From assembly GCA_003194525.1 (NCBI GenBank), contig NBIV01000173.1, forward strand, positions 115,028 through 179,027: DNA of 64,000 nt. Reading direction: 5' to 3'. The notes below the pieces were generated by a model that searched no databases, had not been told where the DNA came from, and saw nothing but the letters and a program-made list of their open reading frames with translations. A program made the translations under genes and the position numbers. Positions 44,084-54,771 of this stretch are shown here, piece by piece. How positions within the stretch are numbered: the first letter of the stretch is position 1; each line of letters begins with the position of its first letter. The DNA is from Gracilariopsis chorda (taxonomy: Eukaryota > Rhodophyta > Florideophyceae > Gracilariales > Gracilariaceae).

Positions 44084-46609
44084 ATGAACCCTGTTCTCCT
44101 CCATCACTTCAGCCGGGGCAAGAAGCGCGGTATGGTACCCAAAGCACCTCTCTCTGTTCGTGTGCCTAATGTCCGCGCCACACACGACCAAGCGAGGCCT
44201 GGGAATGACACCGAGAGGCAGTTGACGTCCCCTATCATACCGCTCCGCAGGGGTAAGCTTCCCGTTTTGACCCATACGATGCAAGCCGGAGAGAAGGATA
44301 CAATCGAATCCTGCCCATCAAAGTCACCTAGGAACGCTAAGCGTTTATCGCCATCATTCAGTGCCCTGTCGCACCGAAACGAGCGTAGGGAATGCGTAGA
44401 ACAGCCAGAGGTTGCTGGCGATAAATTTTTGCCCGATTCATCGACCGTACGCGTTGCAGAGCCGGAAGACGTAGCAGAAAGGGCACAGGACACAGCGGCA
44501 GCAGATGAAGTGCAGCCAGTGAAAGTCTCAAAGCGCATCACCCTTCCTGAACTGCAGTCACAGCGTGGAGTGAGAGACCCGAGTGCGAGACAGGGGAGAA
44601 GTTCTCCATCAAATGCAATCAGGGAAAACGACGTTGATGTGGAGCGATCTGGTGATGATGTTGAGGAAGCAGACGGAATACATGAAGACGGGACAAACGA
44701 GGGAAACCCGGTGAATTTCTCAGCAGTTGCTGAGAACGAGTCGGAGTATAATGAAGAATACGAATATGAAGTTGCAGAAGAAGAGGGAGTAGATGCGGGA
44801 CCTGGAATCGGCACACTGACCCAATTGCAACCGGTTGATCTTGAGTCGCTATTGAAGAACCAGGAAAACGTACTGAAAGAGAGAAACAAAGAGCTCTTCC
44901 ATCACCGGTCCGACATTATCCGCAGCCCCAGAGAACGCGGAGACTCAGCTGCCTTAATCACTGTGCACTCTCTCCAACGGAAAGGAAGCGACGAACCACA
45001 AACTGACTCTCCGAGACGTCGATGGAGGGAGATGGTCGATGACGCACTCGCACGAGATCCAGGGTACTTCAGCAGCAACAGGGCAAGAATGAAGGAAGCA
45101 TCGGCATCGGTTGGGAAAGGAAGCGCTGCCTATCCCGGGTTGAAGGTGAATCGTCGCAATTGCCTCGACCTCGACACCATCTACATGATGAGATACCGAA
45201 CGAAGGAGCTCATGTCCGTATCATCTGGATCCAGCTTCAAGCTCCTCCAGACAATTGTTGGTCAGTTCTTACGTTGGTGTATCAGCTCCAAGCGGACGCC
45301 CAAGGAGGATGGGTGGAAGAAGAAAGCCTTATTCACTCAGTTCGGAAAAGAAAACCTTGTACAGGTCTTCATCAATCATTTCATATCAACCTCAGCTCCT
45401 TCAACAGTGGCGTCCAAGTGCAACGCTCTACAGATAGTTGCCAAATGTGCAGCACTGCAGTTCTCGACCCAGCGTGCCCAGGTTCGCATTGGAAGGGTCT
45501 CACTATATCTGAAAACTGCCTTCAACGCTGCCAAGTGCAGCTACCGAGAAAAGGCACGGCAGCGCCAGGGTACCGACGAACGCATACAGAAGCAGACCAT
45601 TGTCACGGTGGAGCAGACACAAAAAAGGGTAAACCTTGCATGTGCTGTGCTAGGGGACATCATGGACTCATTCCCTGTGTTGTCCAAGAAGAAGGGGCAA
45701 CCAAAGGCGATGAAGATGTTTGAGGACAGTCCATCGTTGGTGGATAAGTGGTGCCTGAACTTTCTGGGTCTCGTTGCGTTGTCGGGCGGTGGACAGCGAC
45801 CCCAAGCATATGCACGTCTGAAATGCCCCGCACGAACCGTTATCGACGAGGCGTACCACGTTGAAGGCTCAGGAGAGGACACATACAGTCTCCAAACGTT
45901 CAGAGAAAAAATGGCCCGGGTGCTCGACATGCCCGACGTAGTTTTCCCTTGGACATATTTCTCCTTTTTTGCGTTTCAAGTCGACTTTATCTGCCCTGTG
46001 CTGATCGGAAAGCGTCGCACTGAACCTTCGGATATCTTTCTCGACAACGATCCTCTCCTGCTCCACAGTCGCACGGGTGAATACATGACGCCAGGTAACA
46101 TCAGTACCTCCATTCGTCGCTACATGGTCAGCGTCGAACCCCGCCTCACAAACGTGACAGCCATGACGCTCCGAGCGAGCTACGCAACATCAATGCTGCA
46201 CAACTACCCGCAGGGAGTTTTTGAGGAGGAAGGGCTCCCGGAAGAACAGTTTCTGGAACTCGTGGCAAAGCAGATGAATACATCTGTCGAGCAGCTCCCG
46301 AATACCTACATGTCTGCCTACTCGAAGGACTTCAAGCAGGCCATGAGGCTATTCACCCGTCACTTCACGGTCACCATGAACGAGAAGGATAACGAACTGG
46401 ACGATTATGTTGAGGAATCACCGGTTGATTACACCGCACGGATTCCACGTGACCAAATTCCCTATATTCCGAAGTCGGCGACCCGCGTAAGAAATAAAAC
46501 AAAGTTTCAAGTGGGCCGTTCGCATACGGAAAGGGATGAAGAAAGCGAGGACGAGGAGGAATTTGAGCGGGGGGTTATGTTCCCTGAAGAAATCGAGGAG
46601 ACGCAGTGA
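44084..46609 (+). CDS. Tyrosine recombinase, unit 1 (841 aa, intact)
   Basis: Proposed to cut and rejoin DNA through a covalent tyrosine link. Residues 1-250 are low-complexity and acidic toward the end (EEYEYEVAEEEG) and probably disordered. From about residue 360 a helical core-binding-type domain begins (LKVNRRNCLDL, LLQTIVGQFLRWCISSKR). The catalytic domain has Arg572 in LSGGGQRPQAYARL (box I), Arg697 in VTAMTLRASYATSML (box II, where the usual HxLRH is TxLRA) and the likely nucleophile Tyr742 (or Tyr746) in QLPNTYMSAYSKDF. The usual second-box His is Thr in both copies. The tail is Glu-rich. The start is supported because the unit 2 copy begins with similar text (MNPVLLHHF here, MKSVLFHHL there). 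ORF2 lies convergent downstream. It is not obviously a Crypton, DIRS or Starship captain, though a distant link is possible. Confidence 0.85.
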   Translation: MNPVLLHHFSRGKKRGMVPKAPLSVRVPNVRATHDQARPGNDTERQLTSPIIPLRRGKLPVLTHTMQAGEKDTIESCPSKSPRNAKRLSPSFSALSHRNERRECVEQPEVAGDKFLPDSSTVRVAEPEDVAERAQDTAAADEVQPVKVSKRITLPELQSQRGVRDPSARQGRSSPSNAIRENDVDVERSGDDVEEADGIHEDGTNEGNPVNFSAVAENESEYNEEYEYEVAEEEGVDAGPGIGTLTQLQPVDLESLLKNQENVLKERNKELFHHRSDIIRSPRERGDSAALITVHSLQRKGSDEPQTDSPRRRWREMVDDALARDPGYFSSNRARMKEASASVGKGSAAYPGLKVNRRNCLDLDTIYMMRYRTKELMSVSSGSSFKLLQTIVGQFLRWCISSKRTPKEDGWKKKALFTQFGKENLVQVFINHFISTSAPSTVASKCNALQIVAKCAALQFSTQRAQVRIGRVSLYLKTAFNAAKCSYREKARQRQGTDERIQKQTIVTVEQTQKRVNLACAVLGDIMDSFPVLSKKKGQPKAMKMFEDSPSLVDKWCLNFLGLVALSGGGQRPQAYARLKCPARTVIDEAYHVEGSGEDTYSLQTFREKMARVLDMPDVVFPWTYFSFFAFQVDFICPVLIGKRRTEPSDIFLDNDPLLLHSRTGEYMTPGNISTSIRRYMVSVEPRLTNVTAMTLRASYATSMLHNYPQGVFEEEGLPEEQFLELVAKQMNTSVEQLPNTYMSAYSKDFKQAMRLFTRHFTVTMNEKDNELDDYVEESPVDYTARIPRDQIPYIPKSATRVRNKTKFQVGRSHTERDEESEDEEEFERGVMFPEEIEETQ

Positions 46610-47618
46610 AGGCAACGTTGTGGGCATGAACTTATGCGGTGACCGTATTGGCCTAGCTCGAGGTATGTGTAACAGGAGTCGGTATTTGATCTGTTGCACC
46701 AGGTTAAGCGTTATGGTATGAGCAAGGTGTCAGGTACTGCTTCGCAAACAGTCTGCAGCCGTACATTCCACGATAGCAGGAGGACTAACAGGAGCGCTGA
46801 AGCTTGGTAAGAACTACTTTGAGTTCGCAGGACACGGACGAATGCTGTGCCTTCGTAGAAATCTGTAAAGCTCGCCACAACTTCCATGGTTGGCAGGTGC
46901 TTGTCAAGTGCTGTTCTTACTTTTGCGATGGGAGTGGGTTATGGAAAACCTTCTGAATGAGAAGGATGATGACATGGACGGCGCAAAAGTTGAATGCGAA
47001 ACCACCAGTGGTGGTAGCAAGTGTGGGAAGGGAACGAAGCAGGTTAGGGAAGAAGGTGGTAAGCGAGACAGCAACGCAGCAAAGCGATTGCCGGTGAGCG
47101 ATAGCGACAGTGAAAGTGACGGTAAGCTCTTATCTCCGCCGCGTAAGGTAAAGCGGTTTTTTCTGCAATGCGTCACATGCCATTAGCACCAGGTCATCTC
47201 ACAGTAATTTAGACGCGGCGTCGGGCAAGGGAAGGCTCCTCTTGGATGACAAGGAGGAAGAGGATGGCAGGGAGGGCATGTTAGTCCAGAATGGTAGCCT
47301 AGGTTGTGGGAATGGAGGGAAGAGTGCAGTAAAACCAGCCCTTTGGCGCACAATGGAAGTTTGTCAGGTTTTTGGCAAGGTGGTATGGTAGAAAATGATG
47401 AGGTTAGGTAGATGGGATGAGACGGTAAGAAGGGTAGTCGCCTGAGAGATACGGCTACTAAACGTGGTGGTGGGGGTGCTGGACATAAAGAGGTGTACGT
47501 TATGTACACGTTGTAAACCTGGATACGTAAGCAGATCCGGTTTAAAAAGAAAAGTCGTTTATAGTCGAACCGGAGACATTCATACCGCCATTGCGTGGTT
47601 TTTGACAACCCTGTGCAC
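46610..47618. other. Convergent intergenic region with a possible recombinase-tail fragment
   Basis: The open stretch 46890-47186 (+) contains RLPVSDSDSESDGKLLSPPRKVKR, which resembles the C-terminal tail of the unit 2 recombinase (DYDGESDVEVPSPKRKVRR). It may be a relic of the 3' end of a former recombinase copy. The rest (47190-47618) holds G-rich low-complexity DNA and an antisense frame I do not support. No terminator signal is clear. Confidence 0.35.
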
Positions 47619-49274
47619 CTACTCGCTGTCCGAAGAGTATTCGGAGCTACTCTCTCCCGAGTTATTCCCATCTCTCTGTGAATGGTTACAATCGCTGCTT
47701 TCTGTACCCGAAGATGATTCGGAGCCACTTATACTATCGAAGTCGTCACCATGTACTTTGTCCCTGGCCTTTAAGCGAAAGTCGCCTTTGCGGCCGGCGG
47801 AGATGGGGAATAGCAATTGGTTTCCGTTCAAGTATTCGAACGAACCATAGGGGACATCATCAATCATGAGTCGGTCCTTGCCCGTTTTGGCCATACATTC
47901 CAAAGCATCTTCTTCTTCAACCGGGCAGGCTTCCATTGCCGACGGTATCTGTATCTTCATTACAGGTGTACGTCGATAGGCCTCCCCCACTCCGGTGCTT
48001 CCCAGCCTGATATTGTAGAAAGGATCAGCGATCTTCTCCCGCACCCTTGTGTTCATCGGCACACTAGGAAGCGAGGGAATGGTTCCCACTGTTCCATAGT
48101 CGTTCGTTCCGCTACGATCGCAAAAATCCACGAAACTCAGCTTGTCTTGTCTCTTCATGAATCGTTCATGGACTACCTCAGTATAGTTTCCATATTCATG
48201 AAGGTCTCGTCGAATAAATGACTTCGGTCTTACTATAAAAGGCTTCTGCACTCCACTCTGTAGTTTAACCCGAACTGAATGCACGAAGACGACAACTTCT
48301 TCCGAGCAATGTGCACCAAGACGGAACGCAAAAGTAATCGGGAGAATAAGGCTACAACCAACAGCCAAAAAGAATGTCTGGACTCTCCTACTCCTCACCC
48401 CTGCGATAACGGGAGCCACCCATTCATAATACCTTCCATACGACTTCCTTGGACCAGTGTGTCTGCTAATAATTTCTTCGGTCACCGTGACATAGATACC
48501 TAGCTTCTCAATGCTTCCTGGGACCAGACCTCCAGACATACTGGGGAGAAGTGTGAGTATCACATACGACGACTGATTATCCATTCCATTCCCACGTAGG
48601 AGCGAGTTGGGCCAGCAGTACTGTTCTTAGGTGGTGTTCTTCGAGGGGAATATCTCCCCAGGGGAGTAGATGGTGCTCCTGTACCTCCCTATGGTGACGG
48701 AGCCCATCGGTGCGTCAATCAATCTCAAGAAGTCTTGCATGCCAGCCAAGGCGAGCAGAGTGACGCAATAACGACAGAAGCTCCGTGTTTTCACGTATTC
48801 AACAGCCGCTGTACCCATACTCACTCCTGGTTCCTCACCTTCCTTAAATGCACTCAGACATACCTCGGATAAAATGTACTGATGGGCTAGTACCAAAGAT
48901 TCCAAGATGTCACAGGTATTCCCACGGTGTTGATCTGTTAGTCGGACAAGTCGCCCAGCAGATTGCTTTCCTAGGTACGCTTCTTCGAGGCACATGGGGG
49001 ATGAAGAGGTTGACAACTCACTTTGCACGTCGTGAGAAGCTGTTTGTAGGTATGTTAAAACTTCGTCATACTCGCATGGGGTAATGTGATGTGTTCCTAG
49101 TCCGAAACCAAAGCCTTCTTGTAAACATCTGAATGCTGCTACCATCATTCTGTCCTTCAAAGAGTCCGTAGTGTCTGTGGGCATGTACTTCTAAGTAACA
49201 AAGAACTCCATGGGCTTGTCCTTCGTGGCGACATACCTAGACCAGCGCTGGCGCATATTGGTTTTCCTGCGCAT
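47619..49274 (-). pseudogene. ORF2 of unit 1, conserved protein of unknown function, two in-frame stops
   Basis: It is homologous over its whole length to ORF2 of unit 2 (63000-61350). Conserved blocks include AAFRCLQEGFGFGLG, RLVRLTDQHRGNTCDILESL, GMQDFLRLIDAP, LLPSMSGGLVP, GIYVTVTEEI, YYEWVAPVIAG, EEVVVFVHSVRV, and a Ser/Glu-rich acidic tail (SSGTESSD, SSEYSSDSE). I know no family; the middle looks beta-rich and soluble. Homology extends upstream of the first long open stretch to an ATG at 49274 (KDKPMEFF matching REKPLEIL), so the gene has two stops: TAG at 49193-49191 and TAA at 48629-48627. No frameshift is present. It is convergent with the recombinase. Confidence 0.65.
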
Positions 49275-49646
49275 TCTGTGTCAATGGGATGCGTCGCACT
49301 CTAGATGATCTGTGTTCGGTTCGCGTATTGCAGGGGAGAGAGAGTTCAGGTCAGTAGCATGGTGTTAGATGGACAAAAGTAGAGAGATAATCATGGGGGT
49401 TTAGGATTTTTCTCGCTGAAGGATAGTAATCAACTCACATCGCTTAGCTCCACGTTCATACGCTCTGAGAGATGACAAGGGTAAGACTAAACGGTCTGCT
49501 TGTGGCAAAGGGTTCAGTAGCTCGTGAAATAGGCCGGGGGCATGTCAGGTTGTATGGGGGGTGGGGGGTTTTGTCAAAACGGGCTTGGTCCAAACGGTGA
49601 GGTGGTGATAGTATGTTCTCTATGTGAAATAATGGCGGGTTGTGGT

Positions 49647-49678
49647 GCGGAAATGGGGAAGGTTTCCCCCATTTCCGC
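49647..49678. promoter_or_regulatory. GGGGG/CCCCC palindrome at the end of unit 1
   Basis: GCGGAAATGGGG-AAGG-TTTCCCCCATTTCCGC: arms of about 13 bp, with one G missing from the left arm. It lies about 370 bp outside the ORF2 start, as the perfect 63610-63644 palindrome lies about 610 bp outside the unit 2 ORF2 start. Confidence 0.7.
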
Positions 49679-49679
49679 A

Positions 49680-50482
49680 ACAGTGGTATGGCTAAAACGG
49701 GAAGATTACAGCCGGTAAGCGTCAATTACAGTACGCAAGTTGGGAAAGGTTGTGATTTACAACAGTGCGGAAAACCCAGAAGCCCGCATCTTATGCCCCC
49801 CCTGGAACGTTACACGGTGACGATATGCTTCATAAAAATTACCGAAAATTTGGTGGCTTTTCATGACGGCCCGGAGCGGTTGTCCCCACGCCTACTCGTG
49901 TATGAGTAACACAGTGGAACGTGGAAGGGTGTCGATGACCGAACGCGTCACGAAAGAGTAGGGAATGGGGCATACGGTTGATGCGTGTCATATGGAATAA
50001 TAAAATTCTGGGTGGACCGGTAACGGTATTTTGGAAACTATTATAAATTTGAAGCAATAGAATGCTTCCACGGGATAGTGTGGCACAACCGGGCGTTACC
50101 GTGTCACGCATGGCTGAACTGTTTCTTCCAGTGCAGCAGTAGATATACAATCTCCACTGGGCCCCGTTACATTGCCGTGGTGTCCTGCTACAGAGAGCGT
50201 GACGGGCTTATGCCCAATTTTTTTCAAAAAAAACCCAGAGGGGTTGACAGTGGAATCGTCGTTTTTACCCCTTCTCTGAGGCATAGTGCGCATATGACAA
50301 CGTTTTGCGTACATTTGCTCGGAGAAAGGGGGAAGGTTTCTCCCATTTGCGCAGGTCCCCCTTTCCTCACCTTCACTCTTTCTCTCCAGCTAAAAAGGAA
50401 CAAAATGTTCTAATTCTTCCGCTTTTCTTCGTCAGATAGCTATCTCTCATCTTCTGCCCTATTCTACTAACCTCTCTCAACC
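49680..50482. other. Region between unit 1 and the ParB/C48 gene, with an imperfect palindrome
   Basis: It has no supported gene. At 50323-50352 GAGAAAGGGGGAA-GG-TTTCTCCCATTT is an imperfect relative of the unit palindromes, 130 bp upstream of the next gene's ATG. The final 60 bp before that ATG are pyrimidine-rich (TCTTCCGCTTTTCTTCGTC). Confidence 0.4.
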
Positions 50483-53400
50483 ATGTCAAATACATCTGTG
50501 CGGGACAGGGACCTTCTAGCGTGCCGCATCAGCCAGTGCATTGAGCAGGCTAGATGCTCACCAACGCGGTACGGTAGTGTCGATCTGTTCATCGGGCCCT
50601 ACATTGGACGTGAAGTTTCGGCTGGACGTCTACGCTCTCTCATTGAGGATATAGGTGTTCCTCAGCATTATCAAAGCAGTCAGCTGGTTCTAGCCGTGAA
50701 GTCAAGACATGGACCCACAAAAGGGTTTCTCATTATTATCGGAGGGGGCCATCGGTACGTGTCATGTAGTCGGGTACTCCATGGAAGTGTGATTCCATAC
50801 AAGCTTGTGAACTTTTCCGGAGTTTTAGGAGACCGAGAGGACTTGGACATAATCCGGAACAAGGGCATCATTGCGTTCCATGTCGAGTCTAACGAACCGC
50901 GTCCACAGCGATATGGTTTCATGGAACAGGTTCTCCTCTACGACAATCTCAAGATGCACTAGACCCGAATGGAGGAAGAGCGAGTGTCCGGCCTGAAAGG
51001 TAGGAAGTGCACTCCTCATAAAATGTCTCACACTAAGCTATTCCAGTTCTACGAGTCTACGTTTGACATGTTGGGTGCTAAATCAAGGTGGGCAATCGAA
51101 TTCCTGTCACGGAAGGATAACCGGCACGTCAATATCTCTGCTGCTACTCGGCGTCAATATATGTCTGGGGCAGACCGTCTTCTGGAGGCTGGTGTGGTAC
51201 CATACTTGTCTTCCCTTGAACAGGAAGGTGTTGCCGTTTTCAACCGAAGTTCGCTTCATGCCGTTCGCAACTGGTCTGTGGACAAAATTAGAAAGTTAGT
51301 AGAGCTATGGAAATCCAGGCGAACTACGGGCGTGAAGATGAGATACCAATTCAGCGATAAGATCGGTCGCGATGTCCATGGCAAAGGTCGTGGTCGGAAG
51401 CCTAGCCAGTCTGTACCTACTGTTGATGAAGACCAGAAGTTGGAAGCCACTCGGGCCTCCTTGAGTCTACAACCCGGTGGTCAAGGAGCTGAGGGTGAGG
51501 AAGCTGCGCCGAGGACAAATGAAGCCGATTTCATCACTACTTCTCCCAAAAGTCCTGGTGAAAACAAGGGCCAAGATAACAAGCCGGATACAGGTGCTCA
51601 GTCAGTTCAGCATGAACTGGTGAAAAACAGAGAACACACCACCATCCCTGAGGATGATTTACGGAGAAGCTCTGGCTTGGATGATATAATGTCTCGCCTA
51701 GAAAAGGTGTTTGCGCCTACTCAATATGGAAGTGCAGAAACTGGGACAGGGTGCACTACATCACATGTTCAGCAATCAGGAGTGGCACGAGCGGAAAGCC
51801 TTATTGGGAAGAAAACGGACGACGCGTTACTGCTTGTTGACCAAAGAGCTCCAGATGGAACGCAGCCGGGCATGACATCAGCCACAGAGAAGTCGGTATT
51901 AGAGGAGGGTGCCCCAAACGAGAATTCAAGTGCGGATTCTGAGTTGATTACGGCAGCGAATGACAGCGGGACTCTGCCACAAAAACATTTACAACCTGTC
52001 GTCCATGTTCTTGGGAATAGCGAAGCATCGCAACCGGCATGCAATTTGGAGACTACTGGTAGTATATCGGAGAAGCAGGATGGTTTGTCCAACTCAAATG
52101 TATTCATTAAGCTCCTCAATCATCTTGCAGAGCATAAGGCTAGGCTCGGGGATCCGGTTTTTGATGTAGATCTGGAAACTGAAATACAAATCGCAACGAA
52201 CCTCACGGAAAGAATGGGATCGGAATGTGGGGTTCAAGGGCCTTCATTTCTTGAGCTTTTGAAGAAATCTGCAATCGAGGTACATGAAAGGGATAGGAGT
52301 GATATTAAGCTCGCCGCCAAAGGCGGGTTTCTCACTACCAGGTTCACATTGTGCGAAAGCGATTTAATGCCAATACGTAATTTTCATATTGGGAACGACC
52401 GCTCGGTTATGCTCACGTTGTCGTTTCTGACGAAGTGGACTGCAGAATGTGCGCGTGGAAGCGTGTTGCACGATTTGGTCAGGACCTGCGGATGGTGGGA
52501 TGTTACGCTTTCTCAAGATAAGCGTAAGCTAAGGAAGCTGATCGAAGGTCTTGACAGGGATGTAGCCTATGGTCGCAGCTTGCGGGAGGATTTGTGGGCA
52601 TCCCATATATGTTTCATGCCAATATGTGGGAAAGGACACTGGTCGCTAATTGTCATATTGAACCTGAACGGGTTTCTGGATAACATAGGAAAACCGACGA
52701 ATACGAGCTTAAGGAGGTCGAAGAAAATGGCTTGCGTTTAATTTGTGGACAGCTTAGGCTCTACATCTCCTCACAAGTGTATTTGTTGGAATCTGTTCTA
52801 CTACCTTTCAGCATGTTGTCCGCATGCATCTAAACCGTCACCACAAAGTCTCGAGAGGAAGGTATGGAAACGTCATTTGCATGTAGAGCTACAGGAGAAC
52901 ATGGAGTGTGGGTTCTTTGTTGGGTATCATGTGTCCCTGTTCAGTCGGGTGACATCGGAGCTCGAACGTAATACTTTGCGCCAGGTTGAAGTGATGATGA
53001 ATGAGTTAAGGAAATCCTACTCTTTCGAGGCGTACAGAAAAGATGTTTTAGAACGTTTGGACTATCTCCTGAAGCCGTATAACGAGTCGAATGGTATCAT
53101 CACGGTACCAATATGGGATTGGTCTAGTGAAGAGCACCCTGAGCAGGACATTGAAGGACGCCCTGGCGGTGAACCCGTCCATATCGAACCAGGAGAAGTG
53201 CCTGCGAACTTGCATGGTACGCCGAAGCGCTCTGCGATGGAAGGAGGCGACAAACGACATTCTAAGCGGGATGGAACGGAGGCCAGAATGGTAGAGAAGG
53301 AGGAGAATGGGCATAAAATGTTTGAAGATGGGGCGGAGAATTGTCAGGGGTTGACCGCCCGTGGCGTTGAAGAGTTACAGAAGGCAGGGAGCAAAGGCAA

Positions 53401-54471
53401 CACATCAGGTTTTCGTACTAACTATGATTCGAATTGCGATGTGAGGTCTACCGTGGGACCTTGGATTTTAGGGGTTTTGTTAGATGTTGTGAAGCAGGCG
53501 ACACATGATATTAGTTATCAAGGAAAGCCCGAGGATTCGAAGGATGCCCCGTCGGATGTGGCGTTGGAGCAATGTGAATATGAAGATCAACCTCTGAGAA
53601 CCATGGCAACGGGACCAGCGGGTTCGCGGCCAGCGCTGACAGGATCTACAAAGACGGTGGCTTTTCCTGGAGATGATCAGAGCGGTGGTCTTCCTGCTGT
53701 ACCAGAATTACAGAGTGTTTTGAACAATTGCGAAGGATCAAGGAATGGTTTTATCGTCCGCGACGACTATGCGTCGAGGGCCGCTGTGGAGCCCTGGGTT
53801 CTTGGAATGCTTTTACAGGTTGTCGGACTTGCAACAAAGGGTAGGTCCAGCGGACAACTCGGCGAAGAGAGAAGAGACCCGACGTTGGGTGGGTTGTTGA
53901 AACTAGGGGCACCACAGGGAGTTGCAGAGCGTCCGCTTAAAAGACTGGCTACTGGAGCAACTTATATGGAGCAAGAGGAGGGGTTTTCGCCGGGATTGCA
54001 TAAGGGTGTGGGTGTTGCTAGCGTACTGAGATGGCAAAACTCATCGGATAAAGACTGTATATCAACCATCGCTTCCAATTCTCAAGCTAGGTACAGTCCG
54101 AAGTCGAATGTGTGGCCATGGATATCCGAATAGTTTCTGATGTTCTGAAGGAAGCCACGCAGGAGAGATTGGGTGATGAACGATACGATAAGGCAAATCA
54201 TGGGTTGCTCCCGTTTGAACGTCCCGTTAGAGTTCCGGGGGGTGTAGGTCATCTTGTGTTTAAGTCCAAGGACACCGAGAAGAACGAGTTCCATGGAGTG
54301 GGAAGGCAAAAACCAGAGAAGATGGAGTTTGTAGATGATGGTTTTTTGGATGTTGTTCAGGAGGCCTCGACACTTGCGAAGAAGGTGAAAAGCAAGGCTA
54401 TAAAAGAACAATGGGATGTGTGTAGAAGGCAAATATACGCACTACTCACGAAGGTGAAAGCAGAGGAATAG
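50483..54471 (+). pseudogene. ParB-like domain fused to C48 (Ulp1-like) cysteine protease, with PW repeats
   Basis: Codons 1-160 resemble the ParB/sulfiredoxin-type fold: LRSLIEDIGVPQHY, then FLIIIGGGHRYVSC (GxGHR at 87-91), then VIPYKLV. A long Glu/Ser-rich linker follows. Codons ~640-830 form a C48 protease with His719 (GKGHWSLIVIL), Asp756 (VDSLGS), Gln804 and Cys809 (QENMECGFFVGYH), the catalytic set of SUMO/ubiquitin-like isopeptidases. The C-terminus has three repeats of a VxPWxLGxLLxVVxxAT motif (about 53454-53499, 53790-53835, 54106-54160). Two stops interrupt an otherwise single frame, TAG at 50960-50962 and TAA at 52739-52741 (between the His and Asp), and a frameshift lies in the third repeat near 54115. 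As standard code it is dead; all catalytic residues are nevertheless kept. Confidence 0.75.
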
Positions 54472-54561
54472 CATGAAGAAGCGCAGATATCTATATGAAC
54501 CGCGCGAATTGAATATGTTGTTGGTCTTCATGAATTTTTATATGTATAAGTGTTTTAGGTT

Positions 54562-54771
54562 ATGAATGATACTCCACTGAAATCAAGTGGGATGATGAGA
54601 AACCAAAGCTCGGCGCAGTACGTTTCGGATACGCTGGAGGCTTTGGGCTTGGGGGGGTCTAAGCTTTTGTCTGATTTCGGTAATAGTGTATTAGGGGTTT
54701 CAGAGCTGGTGCCACCAATGGGCAGTTTGTTTCATGGCTTTTGCTCTCAGTCCAAATTTAGAGATGGATAA
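54562..54771 (+). CDS. Small hypothetical protein (69 aa), weak call
   Basis: Begins MNDTPLKSSGMMRNQSSAQY and continues with Gly/Leu-rich text (DTLEALGLGGSKLLSDFGNS). It follows the ParB/C48 gene by 90 bp on the same strand. There is no known domain and no second copy in the window. The rest of 54772-55372 holds no supported gene. Confidence 0.25.
   Translation: MNDTPLKSSGMMRNQSSAQYVSDTLEALGLGGSKLLSDFGNSVLGVSELVPPMGSLFHGFCSQSKFRDG

Larger units (their letters stand above)
41960..49680. mobile_element. Telomere-associated tyrosine-recombinase unit 1 (proposed)
   Basis: Order: degenerate TTTTAGGG array, paired GGGGG/CCCCC palindromes, ACACGT-rich stretch, tRNA-like small RNA, recombinase gene (+), convergent ORF2 (-), palindrome at 49647-49678. 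Unit 2 (56315-64000) repeats this order. Homology between the genes and RNA of the two units is direct; calling them mobile is inference from the recombinase. Exact ends are unknown because I see no target duplication. The recombinase gene is intact here, while ORF2 carries two stops. Confidence 0.5.

Noticed and set aside
44104-44889. A 261-codon minus-strand open frame within the recombinase gene
   Set aside because: It is antisense to the low-complexity N-terminal region, is Ser-rich by complementarity, and is not conserved in unit 2.
44084-49274. Assignment of the units to Starships or Cryptons
   Set aside because: The gene set and the telomere-side architecture do not match either closely, and the box-II residues differ. 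A profile search is needed before naming a class.
50483-54133. Reassigned stop codons (for example TAA/TAG as Gln)
   Set aside because: The 841-codon recombinase, the 253-codon gene and the ~740-codon gypsy B pol end normally and contain no internal stops, and stops of all three kinds occur elsewhere. Mutation or editing is more likely, though not excluded.
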